The position numbers and the translations under genes are program-made. A DNA stretch of 25,144 bases from an uncultured Clostridia bacterium (GTDB taxonomy: Bacteria; Bacillota; Clostridia; Oscillospirales; CAG-272), in contig CAJGEA010000008.1 of NCBI GenBank assembly GCA_904502015.1, forward strand, positions 1 to 25,144. Reading direction: 5' to 3'. The notes under the pieces are model-generated. The model was not told the DNA's origin. It worked only from the letters and a program-made list of their open reading frames with translations, and did no database searches. Shown here piece by piece: positions 7,242 through 14,575 of the stretch. Each line of letters begins with the position of its first letter. The first letter of the stretch is position 1.

Positions 7242-8666
7242 TTACAGATTGTAGTATCTGTCAAACTCGGCAGGATGAGGAATCTTGGCGAGCTCGGCGC
7301 ACTCGGCGCGCTTGGTCTTGATGATGTTTCGGAGAAGCTCCTCGGGGAATACTCCGCCCGCGGTCAAGTAGTCGTGATCGGCCTCCAATGCATCCAGAGC
7401 CTCGTTCAGCGAGGTGGGCAGACCCTTGAGCTTGGCCTTCTCCTCGTCCGAGAGGTGGTAGAGGTTGAAGTCGTAGGGACCCCAACCCTCGGCGTGAGGA
7501 TCGATCTTGTTCTTGACGCCGTCCAGACCGGCCATGAGGATGGCGGCGTAGCAGAAGTAGGGGTTGCAGGTAGCGTCGGGGTTGCGGAGCTCAAAGCGGC
7601 GCTTGTCGGGGCTCTTGGCGTAAGCGGGAATACGGATAACCGCCGAGCGGTTGGAGGTCGCGTAGCCCACGGTGACGGGTGCCTCAAAGCCGGGAACCAG
7701 GCGCTTGAAGGAGTTGGTGGAGGGGTTGGTCAGAGCACACAGCGAGGCGATGTGCTTGAGCAGACCGCCCATGAAGTAGTGCGCGGTCTGGGAAAGGTGA
7801 GAGTAGCCGTTGTCATCCGAGAATACGGGCTGACCGTCCTTGAAGAGGAGCATGTGAACGTGCATACCGCTGCCTGCCTCGCCGTAGATGGGCTTGGGCA
7901 TAAAGGTAGCGGACTTGCCGTATTTCAGGGCGGTGTTGTGGATGATGTACTTGATCATCATGGTAGCGTCGGCCATGTGAACCACCTCGCCGAGTTGAGG
8001 CTCAATCTCGAACTGACCCGAAGCGGCCACCTCGGGGTGGTGGTAGTTGATGTCGATGCCCATTTCCTTCATGAGCATACACATCTCGGAGCGGCACTCG
8101 TAGGAAATGTCGAAGGGCTTGGCGATGTGGTAGTTCTTCTGCTTGGGAACGACGACGCCCTTACCCTCGGTGTCGCTGTTCCAGTAGGACTGCTGTGCGT
8201 CCACAGAAGCACCGATGTAGTTGCCCTGCACGCTCCAGGTCACGTCGTCAAAGAGATAGAACTCAAACTCGGGCAGAATCTTCATCTCGTCGGCCACGCC
8301 GCTGTCCTTCATGTGCTGAACGGCGGCCTTGATGATGTTTCTGGGGTACTGGGGCAGGGGGCGGTTTTCGGGGGTGTCGATGATCATGGCGTTACCCGTC
8401 ATGGACAGTGTGGGAATCGAGCAGAAGGGATCGATCACGGCGGTGTCGGGGTCGGGGATGAAGACCATGTCGCTCTTCTCAACCACGGCGTAGCCGTAGT
8501 TGGAGGCGTCAAAGCCGATGCCGCTCTTCATGGTGTCCTCCGAGAAGTTCTCGGCGGGGATGGTGACGTGACGGTACTGACCGTTGATGTCCACCATCTT
8601 GAAGTCCACCATACGGATGTCCTTTTCCTTGATGAGTTCAATGACTCTCTGAATCTTCTGATCCAT
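7242..8666 (-). CDS. glnA: glutamine synthetase, type I
   Basis: 474 residues. The enzyme condenses glutamate, ammonia and ATP to glutamine and is the main entry point of ammonium into cell nitrogen. The N-terminal beta-grasp domain has MVDINGQYRHVTIP and GFDASNYG. The catalytic barrel shows LPEFEFYLFD, HHPEVAASGQFEIE, GSGMHVHMLLFKDG, the NPSTNSFKRLVPGFEAP loop and SNRSAVIRIP, all standard GSI motifs. The NLYHLSDEE segment (401-409, Tyr403) occupies the place of the adenylylation loop, and the length fits the longer GSI class. The frame is open upstream to 8807, but GGAGGA just before the ATG at 8666 fixes the start; the alternative at 8681 overlaps that SD. It is transcribed from its own consensus promoter (8710-8738), located between it and add. 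A cluster of inverted repeats follows. Confidence 0.97.
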   Translation of the reverse strand: MDQKIQRVIELIKEKDIRMVDFKMVDINGQYRHVTIPAENFSEDTMKSGIGFDASNYGYAVVEKSDMVFIPDPDTAVIDPFCSIPTLSMTGNAMIIDTPENRPLPQYPRNIIKAAVQHMKDSGVADEMKILPEFEFYLFDDVTWSVQGNYIGASVDAQQSYWNSDTEGKGVVVPKQKNYHIAKPFDISYECRSEMCMLMKEMGIDINYHHPEVAASGQFEIEPQLGEVVHMADATMMIKYIIHNTALKYGKSATFMPKPIYGEAGSGMHVHMLLFKDGQPVFSDDNGYSHLSQTAHYFMGGLLKHIASLCALTNPSTNSFKRLVPGFEAPVTVGYATSNRSAVIRIPAYAKSPDKRRFELRNPDATCNPYFCYAAILMAGLDGVKNKIDPHAEGWGPYDFNLYHLSDEEKAKLKGLPTSLNEALDALEADHDYLTAGGVFPEELLRNIIKTKRAECAELAKIPHPAEFDRYYNL

Positions 8667-8709
8667 ATAAAAATCCTCCATTTCGGTATTGCCGTAATTT
8701 AACTCTTTT

Positions 8710-8738
8710 ATTGTATCGCAAGAGCGGTCATTTGTCAA
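8710..8738 (-). promoter_or_regulatory. glnA promoter
   Basis: Minus strand: TTGACA (8738-8733), a 17-base spacer, TACAAT (8715-8710), 43 bases before the ATG. The spacer ends in TCTTGCGA, the same eight bases found at the same place in the promoter at 12665-12693. Confidence 0.9.
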
Positions 8739-8788
8739 CCTTTTTTTCGAAATTAACGGGTTGCTAGCGGCAAAAAATCCATGTTTTT

Positions 8789-9796
8789 TTACGATTGTCT
8801 GAGCCACGCCGCAAATTCCTTTTCAATACGACGGTGCATCCGCTGCTTTTCGTTTTCGGGTAGGAACGCGGCATCGGCGGCGTTGTGGGCGATGGATTCC
8901 ATTTGATTGTCCGATAACCCAAACTGCGTCTGTACCAAGCGGTATTCCCGCAGGAGTGTCGTGTCGGATACGGCGGTGTTGTCGGTGTTCAGCGTGACCC
9001 GAACGCCCGCCTCCATAAATTGCACGAGCGGGTAGTCCTCAGGGCGGCGAACCGCCTTGGTTTGCAGATTGCTGGAGTAGCAGAGCTCGAGGGGGATGCC
9101 CCTGTCCGCAAGTGTTTTTACCAGAACGGGATCGTCAATGGCGCGGATGCCGTGCCCGATGCGGCGCGCGCCCAAGTTCAGCGCCGCCCGCACGCTCTCG
9201 TGTCCTGATGCCTCGCCTGCGTGCATGATCGGGGTTATCGTTCCTACTTCGTCAGGATAATTGAAAAGTTCAGAAAACGATTCGGTGGGATAGGCCGCCT
9301 CGTTGCCTGCGAGATCCACGGCGCAAACGCCTTTGTCCCTATATCTGTCCGAGAGCCGTGCTGTGTAGCGGTTGACGGGGCCGTTTCCATTCTCTCTCAT
9401 ACAGCAGAGGATCAGGCGTGCGGTGGTGCCGCCCGTGGCGTGACCGCGTGCCAGCCCCGCCAGAGCCGCCTCGACCACCTGTTGTTGAGTGAGGCCGCGG
9501 CGCGTGTGAAGCTGGGGCGCAAAGCGGATCTCGGCGTAGCACAGCCCTTCCGCCGATAGGCGGTTCATGAGGCGTACGACGGCTTCCTCAATCGCTTCGG
9601 ATGTCTGAAGCACCGAAAGAGGTAGCTCAAACCGCCGTAGGTAGTCTGCCAAGTCGGGGCAATCCGCGGGCGCGCAGAGAAGGGCGCGAAGCTCGTCGGG
9701 GTCGCTTGTGGGGAGCGGTGTGTCGGTCAGCGACGCGATATAGGTGATGTCCTCGGGGGACAACGACCCGTCGAGGTGCAGGTGTAGATCGATCAT
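8789..9796 (-). CDS. add: adenosine deaminase
   Basis: 335 residues, normal for the family. The enzyme hydrolyses (deoxy)adenosine to (deoxy)inosine in purine salvage. Zinc and catalytic residues are visible in order: HLHLDGS (His5, His7), MHAGEASGHE (His192, Glu195), RRIGHGIRA (His215) and LNTDNTAVSD (Asp272 with neighbouring Asp278). SSNLQT (241-246) is also typical. The ATG at 9796 follows GGAGGT at an ideal distance. It has its own promoter (9826-9854), divergent from the YitT-family gene. Its stop lies about 50 bases before the glnA -35, without a strong terminator between them, so some read-through into glnA is possible. Confidence 0.96.
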   Translation of the reverse strand: MIDLHLHLDGSLSPEDITYIASLTDTPLPTSDPDELRALLCAPADCPDLADYLRRFELPLSVLQTSEAIEEAVVRLMNRLSAEGLCYAEIRFAPQLHTRRGLTQQQVVEAALAGLARGHATGGTTARLILCCMRENGNGPVNRYTARLSDRYRDKGVCAVDLAGNEAAYPTESFSELFNYPDEVGTITPIMHAGEASGHESVRAALNLGARRIGHGIRAIDDPVLVKTLADRGIPLELCYSSNLQTKAVRRPEDYPLVQFMEAGVRVTLNTDNTAVSDTTLLREYRLVQTQFGLSDNQMESIAHNAADAAFLPENEKQRMHRRIEKEFAAWLRQS

Positions 9797-9825
9797 GGCA
9801 AGGACCTCCTATGGTTTCTGTGTTC

Positions 9826-9854
9826 AGTATAGCATAGTTTTACGTGCTTGTCAA
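9826..9854 (-). promoter_or_regulatory. add promoter
   Basis: Minus strand: TTGACA (9854-9849), a 17-base spacer, TATACT (9831-9826). It sits back to back with the YitT promoter (9875-9903), with only about 20 bases between the two -35 boxes, so a single bound protein could affect both. Confidence 0.88.
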
Positions 9855-9874
9855 TTGAGAGAAGGGCACGGGAC

Positions 9875-9903
9875 TTGTAAAAAGGATCGAAATGTGGTAT
9901 AAT
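9875..9903 (+). promoter_or_regulatory. promoter of the YitT-family gene
   Basis: TTGTAA (9875-9880), a 17-base spacer, TATAAT (9898-9903). The ATG at 9978 follows after about 70 bases. Confidence 0.8.
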
Positions 9904-9977
9904 CAATAGTAGTGTGAATGTTATTCTTACAAAACGGACATACTCCATTACGATTTGTAGCTGCCAAGGAGATCATT

Positions 9978-10895
9978 ATGCTTCCATCCATCTCTGTACG
10001 CGCCGACGTGCGGCGCACCCTGAAAAATGCCCTGCTGATCGTGGCGGGAACACTGATTCTCGCCTTTGGTTCGGCGATTTTCCTGCTCCCCTTTGAACTG
10101 GTGGCGGGTGGCGTGTCGGGCATCTCTCTGGTTCTGTCCCACCTGCTCCCGTGGGAGTTTATCACGCTGGACTTCCTTGTCACGGTGCTGACGTGGGCGC
10201 TCTTTCTCGTGGGCTGGCTGGTGCTTGGCAGATCGTTTGCTCTGAAAACACTCCTGTCAACCGTGGTCTATCCCTTTGCCGTGTCAGCGTTTCTGCGGCT
10301 GGCAGACCCTGCGGTGCTGGGGGGCTTCTTCTGCCTCAAGGCATCGCCCTACGGTGAGATCTCTCTGATCCTTGCCTCGGTGCTGGGCGGTGTGTTCGTA
10401 GGCACGGGGTGCGCTCTCACCTTCCTCGGCGGCGGCTCCACGGGCGGCGTGGACGTCATCGCGTTTACTATTTGCCGCATTTGGAAAAAACTCAAGAGTC
10501 CGCGCGTGATCTTTGCCGTGGATGCGGCCATCATTATCGCAGGCGTGTTCGTGCTCCGTGACCTTGTTCTGTGCCTGCTCGGTATCCTCTCGGCGTTCGT
10601 GGCCTCGGTCATGGTGGATCGCGTGTTCCTCGGCGGCAATCGCGCCTTCGTCGCTATGATCGTCAGCGACCGCGCCGATGAGATCAACGCTGCCGTCATA
10701 GAGTTGCTGGAGCGCACCACCACCCTGCTGGACGGCAAGGGCGGCTACACGGGCGCACCCAAGCGGGTGGTCATGGTGACCTTTACCATGACCCAGTACG
10801 CTGAGCTCATGCGCATCGTCAACCGACTGGATAAGCGTGCGTTCGTCACCGTCTACCGTGCCCACGAGATCAACGGGGAGGGGTGGACGAGGTGA
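9978..10895 (+). CDS. YitT family membrane protein (DUF161 plus DUF2179)
   Basis: 305 residues from the ATG at 9978, chosen because AAGGAG precedes it; the frame stays open to 9918 without an SD. The N-terminal two thirds contain about five to six membrane segments, with the YitT-type pattern: LLIVAGTLILAFGSAIF followed by FELVAGGVSGISLVLSHLL, and later LTFLGGGSTGGVDVIAFTI. The last ~80 residues form the soluble DUF2179 domain (AFVAMIVSDRADEINAAVIE, then YTGAPKRVVMVTFT and LDKRAFVTVYRAHEINGEG). The family is widespread in Firmicutes. Its biochemical role is not well defined, and the C-terminal domain is thought to be ligand-binding. It is a single-gene unit that ends at the shared terminator at 11029-11056. 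Confidence 0.93.
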   Translation: MLPSISVRADVRRTLKNALLIVAGTLILAFGSAIFLLPFELVAGGVSGISLVLSHLLPWEFITLDFLVTVLTWALFLVGWLVLGRSFALKTLLSTVVYPFAVSAFLRLADPAVLGGFFCLKASPYGEISLILASVLGGVFVGTGCALTFLGGGSTGGVDVIAFTICRIWKKLKSPRVIFAVDAAIIIAGVFVLRDLVLCLLGILSAFVASVMVDRVFLGGNRAFVAMIVSDRADEINAAVIELLERTTTLLDGKGGYTGAPKRVVMVTFTMTQYAELMRIVNRLDKRAFVTVYRAHEINGEGWTR

Positions 10896-10928
10896 ATCGT
10901 CCGCCACATGGTAGTATGAACGTGCATT

Positions 10929-10957
10929 GTACGGTTGCCCTCCTATGGTAACCGTAC
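10929..10957. repeat. inverted repeat downstream of the YitT gene
   Basis: GTACGGTTGCC (10929-10939) pairs with GGTAACCGTAC (10947-10957), with one G·U, around a 7-base loop. No T-run follows, so it is an RNA-stabilising hairpin or operator-like palindrome rather than a terminator. Confidence 0.45.
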
Positions 10958-11028
10958 GCCACCCTATAACCGCCATCGCGCCTTTTTTCAATGGTATCCT
11001 TTTGTGGAGAATTTGCCCATACAAAATA

Positions 11029-11056
11029 AGAACGGCAAGGCTGCCGTTCTCATTTT
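11029..11056. terminator. bidirectional terminator between the YitT gene and the phosphoesterase gene
   Basis: A 9-bp perfect stem, AGAACGGCA/TGCCGTTCT (11029-11037, 11042-11050), is followed by CATTTTTTG on the + strand and by TATTTTG on the minus strand. It ends both convergent transcripts. Confidence 0.85.
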
Positions 11057-11156
11057 TTGTTGCTTATTCGGTGCGCTGTACTTTCGGGGAGTGCAATTAG
11101 CCTATACGAAGATTATTTGTTTTTTCATCCGAAAAGTAAGCCGTTTCCATGTTCTC

Positions 11157-12428
11157 TTAAAAGGCAATCTCGCGATCAATTCCCACACCGTAATTATCCA
11201 CATATATTATTCTTTCGTCAAGGCATATGGTGACGACACTAAAAGAGGTTCGCTTGCCATCTTCGTCTGATTTATTATAAGTTATGTCAGTAGAAAATCG
11301 AGCAATGTTGGGATTACTATTTCCCAAATTCTGGTTATTTCTAAAATAGCAGGCATTAGGTATACCAATTTCATACGCCCCTATCTCGCTTTGAATGCCG
11401 CTGCGTTGTTTGAGTATGGGAAGCACTGTAAAGCAATGAGTATGACCGTGAAAATGTCCTACATATTGAGAATTATTGTTTGAGTAATCGACAGAAATTT
11501 TGGTTCCGGCTCTCGTTGTGTGATCCAATGTAGTTCCCTGTATGAATGCCTCCAGAATGCTTGTACAATCCCTGATGATCGATGCCATGCCGTAATCCAA
11601 GGGATGGTGGGCAAGCGTAATTACGTTCCAATCAGCTTTACCACTCATATTGAGTGCAGTTTCCGCAAACCACACAAGCTGATGCTCCTCCATGAATCCG
11701 CCGTCGCCGTCGCCTTGTTCGGTGTTTAGAAAGATCAAGCGCACCTTAAGATGCGGAAAATCCTTGTAAAAATAGCCTTCTGTTGCGTGATCTTTGTCGT
11801 ATATTGCATCGGAATTTGCACTATATAACAGAGAGTAAAGATCCGATTCGTTTAACCGCGTTGAATCAGGATGGTTTTTGAGAGAGTAATTTCCGTCATC
11901 ATGATTTCCTTCGCACCAAAATTGACATACTCCTTCTATGGCGGTATGTTTTTTATACGCTTCGATTTGTTCGACGACCTCGGTTACTGTGTTTTGATAC
12001 GAGCCCCATGCGTAATCACCCAAGCTCGCCACAAAATCAACATCCATTAGCTTTAAAATTTCACGCTGTGCCAGGCCAAGCTCAATAGTCCCTTTTGTGA
12101 TCAATTCATTAGAGTTATCCTGATGGGCATCCGAGGATAGTATGAAACGGATAATTCGCTCTCCTTTGTGAGATAGCGCTTTTTCAACTACGGAAGAGGC
12201 TTCTTTTTTTACGGCTTCGGGCGTTTCCGTTTCTGCATCTGTTTCTGTTTCTGTTTCTGTTTCCGTTTCCGGTACGACGGTTACCGAGCTATCTATAATA
12301 TCGGTCACGTGGATGGCGTGATGGTCTGTTTGTGCAATTTTGTTGCTGTCTCCTTTGTCGCATCCTATCAATGACAAGATAGTTAAGCAGACAACAAATA
12401 GAATTACGTGAAGGTTTACCAATCTCAT
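11157..12428 (-). CDS. metallophosphoesterase lipoprotein (calcineurin-like)
   Basis: 423 residues. A signal peptide (hydrophobic 8-21) ends in the lipobox LIGC, Cys23, so the protein should be anchored outside the membrane. A linker at about 54-69 is a Glu-Thr dipeptide repeat. Residues about 92-340 form a calcineurin-type phosphoesterase with all five metal and phosphate blocks: SSDAHQD (Asp100, His102), SLGDYAW (Asp138), EGNHDDG (Asn175, His176), LAHHPLDYG (His274) and the final HFHGHTH block (325-331). Such enzymes hydrolyse phosphomono- or diesters using two metal ions; the substrate is unknown, and extracellular nucleotides or polymers are plausible. The ATG at 12428 follows AGGAGGAG (12432-12439), which directly abuts the T-tract of the leader terminator. 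The gene appears to lack a promoter other than the one at 12665-12693. It is AT-richer than its neighbours, suggesting acquisition. Confidence 0.9.
   Translation of the reverse strand: MRLVNLHVILFVVCLTILSLIGCDKGDSNKIAQTDHHAIHVTDIIDSSVTVVPETETETETETDAETETPEAVKKEASSVVEKALSHKGERIIRFILSSDAHQDNSNELITKGTIELGLAQREILKLMDVDFVASLGDYAWGSYQNTVTEVVEQIEAYKKHTAIEGVCQFWCEGNHDDGNYSLKNHPDSTRLNESDLYSLLYSANSDAIYDKDHATEGYFYKDFPHLKVRLIFLNTEQGDGDGGFMEEHQLVWFAETALNMSGKADWNVITLAHHPLDYGMASIIRDCTSILEAFIQGTTLDHTTRAGTKISVDYSNNNSQYVGHFHGHTHCFTVLPILKQRSGIQSEIGAYEIGIPNACYFRNNQNLGNSNPNIARFSTDITYNKSDEDGKRTSFSVVTICLDERIIYVDNYGVGIDREIAF
12222..12269 (-). repeat. hexanucleotide repeat encoding the Glu-Thr linker
   Basis: Units of GAAAC(A/G), six bases each with minor variation, encode repeated Glu-Thr between signal peptide and catalytic domain. 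Gain or loss of units changes linker length without a frameshift. Confidence 0.75.
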
Positions 12429-12439
12429 TTTCTCCTCCT

Positions 12440-12660
12440 GAAAAATAAAAATGCGCCGACCGAAGTCAGCGCATAAAAACGCAAATTTCAGTCGTCGCCA
12501 AACAAACTATATACAGAACGGGCATACTGAATGCTCTCACCGTACGAAACTTGCATTTTATCAAATTCAACGATGAGAGAATAGCCAAAAAAGGGTATAC
12601 GTATTCCCTTGAAAAAAGAAAAATACACCCATTGACTGTATATTTAGTTTGTTTGGCAAC
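12440..12660 (-). ncRNA. candidate structured leader RNA or small RNA, family not recognised
   Basis: A consensus promoter (12665-12693) would start a transcript at about 12657-12660 and the terminator at 12441-12474 would end it, giving about 220 nt. The 5' end (12660-12636) pairs with 12494-12516: 23 base pairs including one G·U, with a two-base bulge. A second 12-bp helix (12622-12633 with 12517-12528, five G·U pairs) stacks on it. Inside are a small hairpin (AAGGG/CCCTT, 12591-12610) and a stem of 8 bp (12572-12579 with 12534-12541). Many G·U pairs suggest the helix acts as RNA rather than only as a DNA palindrome. No convincing coding frame is present. It could be a riboswitch-like attenuator for the phosphoesterase gene, a 6S-like or other small RNA, or a MITE that brought its own promoter. 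I do not recognise a known family. Confidence 0.5.
12441..12474 (-). terminator. leader terminator directly upstream of the phosphoesterase SD
   Basis: On the minus strand the 10-bp stem (12474-12465 with 12460-12451, one G·U pair) is closed by a UUCG loop and followed by TTTTATTTTT (12450-12441). The SD of the 12428 start begins at 12439, the arrangement of a transcription attenuator. Confidence 0.88.
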
Positions 12661-12664
12661 TACT

Positions 12665-12693
12665 ATTATATCGCAAGACCTTATACTTGTCAA
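12665..12693 (-). promoter_or_regulatory. perfect consensus promoter for the leader RNA and phosphoesterase gene
   Basis: Minus strand: TTGACA (12693-12688), a 17-base spacer, TATAAT (12670-12665). The spacer ends in TCTTGCGA, as in the glnA promoter. Confidence 0.92.
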
Positions 12694-12787
12694 GATGTTT
12701 TTGAAAAATACACCGATGACCTGTCATTTTGCGCCGCAACCCACGGTGCGCGATACCGTCCCATAGCCTCCATTGTTTATTTTTAAT

Positions 12788-12926
12788 TTGTAGGGACAGG
12801 CGTCCTCGACTGTCCGAATACCAAGACAGATCTGTTTTTGTTCTGATTCTGTATCGGTCATTTTTATTATGAGCGTCTTGGAAATTGCTTTGTTTTACGG
12901 ACAGTCGAGGACGCCTGTCCCTACAA
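12788..12926. mobile_element. MITE-like element with 29-bp perfect terminal inverted repeats
   Basis: Positions 12788-12816 and 12898-12926 are exact reverse complements of each other (29 of 29), each starting TTGTAGGGACAGGCG inward. The 81-base interior is AT-rich and encodes nothing obvious. The outward flanks show no clear target duplication. No transposase is in the window, so any mobility would need an enzyme supplied in trans. Similar GTAGGG...CCCTAC ends recur at 21285-21318 and 22157-22219. Confidence 0.7.
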
Positions 12927-12986
12927 TCCGAAATAGGTTACAATGATGTGTATGGATAGGCTTATTTCGCCTTCTCACACAAAGAG

Positions 12987-13019
12987 AGAACGGCGAGGCC
13001 CAGCCTCGCCGTTCTGTTT
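12987..13019. terminator. terminator hairpin after the 13035-13271 gene
   Basis: A 13-bp perfect stem (12987-12999 with 13003-13015) has a three-base loop. On the + strand TTTT follows closely (13017-13020). On the minus strand, where the gene lies, it is followed by the weaker CTCTCTTTG. Confidence 0.75.
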
Positions 13020-13034
13020 TGATCTTGGGATGAA

Positions 13035-13271
13035 TCAAAGACCTCTCTCGGCCTTCCACTCGTCAGCCTTGGCGGCGGACATTCTCTTGATGTCCTCCTT
13101 GGCGTAGATGGACTCTGCGCCACCGTTGACGTACAGGAAGAACTTGCCCGCAGCGGTCTCATACAGAGTTTCCTCGTAGCCTGCGGGATCGCCAAACTCA
13201 CCGCTGGTGTACTTGGCAACGACAACCGAAGCCTCGGTATCGTACTCAACCTTGCAAATAACCTTTTTCAT
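13035..13271 (-). CDS. small conserved-type protein of unknown function
   Basis: 78 residues from the ATG at 13271. The open frame extends upstream to 13331, but this ATG follows AAAAGGAAAA and begins a typical MKKVICKVEYDTE start. The protein is soluble, with no signal peptide or cysteine cluster. It has a short beta-rich body in which GDPAGYEETLYETAAGKFFL and YVNGGAESIY suggest a compact fold of two strand pairs, then a charged helix (SAAKADEWKAERGL). I have the impression of small proteins found on mobile elements and in Clostridia accessory regions, but I cannot name a family. It has its own promoter (13355-13383), a ~77-base leader and a downstream hairpin, so it is a single-gene unit. 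Function unknown. Confidence 0.8.
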   Translation of the reverse strand: MKKVICKVEYDTEASVVVAKYTSGEFGDPAGYEETLYETAAGKFFLYVNGGAESIYAKEDIKRMSAAKADEWKAERGL

Positions 13272-13354
13272 TATGATGGTTTTCCTTTTCTTTATTTTAT
13301 TTTGTCGGTATACGCTGATATGCGGCCGCACGCTTGGCGCGAACCACGAAAGTC

Positions 13355-13383
13355 ATTATACCACAAAGCTTTTGGAATTGCAA
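13355..13383 (-). promoter_or_regulatory. promoter of the 13035-13271 gene
   Basis: Minus strand: TTGCAA (13383-13378), a 17-base spacer, TATAAT (13360-13355). Confidence 0.82.
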
Positions 13384-13446
13384 GAGCCATTTTGAATATT
13401 TTTTTGAATAATCGGTGTTTTTTGAGGGAAACGGTGTGTTTATCCC

Positions 13447-14562
13447 TCACGATTCGTCCGTATCGTCCGCGTCGAACATTTTAAGCTGATCGTTTGCCTG
13501 CCGCCGTGCATCCGACACGGGCGGACGAAGACCGAGATGCTCGTAGGCAAGGCGAGTCACGCAGCGACCGCGCGGCGTGCGGTTGATAAAGCCGATCTGC
13601 ATGAGGTAGGGCTCGTAGACGTCCTCGATGGTCACGGCTTCCTCGCCGATAGTTGCGGCAAGGGTTTCCAAACCCACGGGGCCGCCGCCGTAGAACTTGA
13701 TCATGGCCTCCATCATGTGACGGTCGGTGTTGTCCAGGCCCAGCTCGTCGATCTCCAGGCGATCCAGCGCGTAGCCCGCCGCGCCCGCGTCGATCTCGGT
13801 TTTGCCCTGTACCTGCGCGAAGTCGCGTACCCGCTTGAGAAGGCGGTTGGCGATACGGGGAGTGCCGCGGGAGCGGGAGGCGATCTCAAACGCGCCGTCA
13901 TCCGAGATGGAAATACCCAGAATGGTGGCGCTCCGCTTGACGATGAGCGCAAGCTGCTCGGGGGTGTAGAGCTCCAGCTTGAGGATCACACCGAAGCGGT
14001 CGCGCAGAGGGGTGGTGAGTTGACCTGCCCGTGTGGTCGCGCCAATGAGGGTAAAGTGGGGCAGGTCAATGCGGATGCTCCGCGCCGCAGGGCCCTTGCC
14101 GATGATGATATCCAGCGCGTAGTCCTCCATCGCGGGGTAAAGCACTTCCTCCACCGTGCGGGGGAGTCGATGGATCTCGTCGATAAAGAGCACGTCGCCC
14201 TCGTTGAGATTGGTCAGAAGCGCCGCGAGATCTCCCTGCTTTTCAATGGCGGGGCCAGAGGTCACGCGCAGGTTGACCCCCAGCTCGGCGGCAATGATGC
14301 CCGATAGGGTGGTCTTACCCAGTCCGGGAGGGCCGTAGAGCAGCACGTGATCCAGCGTGTCGCCGCGCAGCTTGGCGGCCTCAATGTAGACCTTCAGGTT
14401 CTCCTTGGCCTTGTCCTGACCGATGTAGTCGTCCATGCGGCGGGGGCGCAGAGAGACCTCGGCGTCGTCCTCGCCCGCGGTATAGGTGGTGGAGAGGATG
14501 CGGCCCTCGTAGTCGGTGTCGCCGCGTTCCTCTGCTTGGCTGTCAAAATACAGATCGTCCAT
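13447..14562 (-). CDS. ruvB: Holliday junction branch migration DNA helicase RuvB
   Basis: 371 residues from the ATG at 14562. RuvB is the hexameric AAA+ motor that, with RuvA, drives branch migration of Holliday junctions. Visible motifs: SLRPRRMDDYIGQDKAKENL (37-56), Walker A GPPGLGKTT (77-85), TSGPAIEKQGDLAALLTNL (101-119), Walker B VLFIDEIHRL (124-133), sensor 1 IGATTRAG, the arginine finger region LRDRFG, and the C-terminal winged helix ending in QIGFINRTPRGR. The frame stays open to 14634, but those extra residues read through two intergenic stem-loops and look spurious. The 14562 ATG starts the usual family sequence (DDLYFDSQAEERG), although its SD-like AAGGAAG is about 30 bases upstream, beyond a hairpin. 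It is the last gene of the DUF951–YfhO–RuvA–RuvB cluster. Confidence 0.96.
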   Translation of the reverse strand: MDDLYFDSQAEERGDTDYEGRILSTTYTAGEDDAEVSLRPRRMDDYIGQDKAKENLKVYIEAAKLRGDTLDHVLLYGPPGLGKTTLSGIIAAELGVNLRVTSGPAIEKQGDLAALLTNLNEGDVLFIDEIHRLPRTVEEVLYPAMEDYALDIIIGKGPAARSIRIDLPHFTLIGATTRAGQLTTPLRDRFGVILKLELYTPEQLALIVKRSATILGISISDDGAFEIASRSRGTPRIANRLLKRVRDFAQVQGKTEIDAGAAGYALDRLEIDELGLDNTDRHMMEAMIKFYGGGPVGLETLAATIGEEAVTIEDVYEPYLMQIGFINRTPRGRCVTRLAYEHLGLRPPVSDARRQANDQLKMFDADDTDES

Positions 14563-14575
14563 ATCTATAACCAGT

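Larger units (their letters stand above)
12429..13034. other. gene-free stretch of about 600 bases
   Basis: Holds, in order: the leader terminator, structured RNA and promoter (12440-12693); a short unremarkable AT-rich segment (12694-12787); the MITE-like element (12788-12926); and a terminator hairpin (12987-13015). Short open frames on both strands at 12466-12766 lack ribosome sites and overlap the RNA helices, so I do not call them genes. Confidence 0.7.

Noticed and set aside
7275..8702. A 475-codon open frame on the + strand opposite glnA
   Set aside because: Antisense shadow of glnA; low-complexity Val/Gly/Leu translation without any recognisable domain.
12466..12766. Short open frames on both strands over the leader RNA
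   Set aside because: The minus-strand one starts upstream of the predicted transcript start and ends in the terminator stem; neither has a ribosome site, and their similar parts only reflect the inverted repeat.
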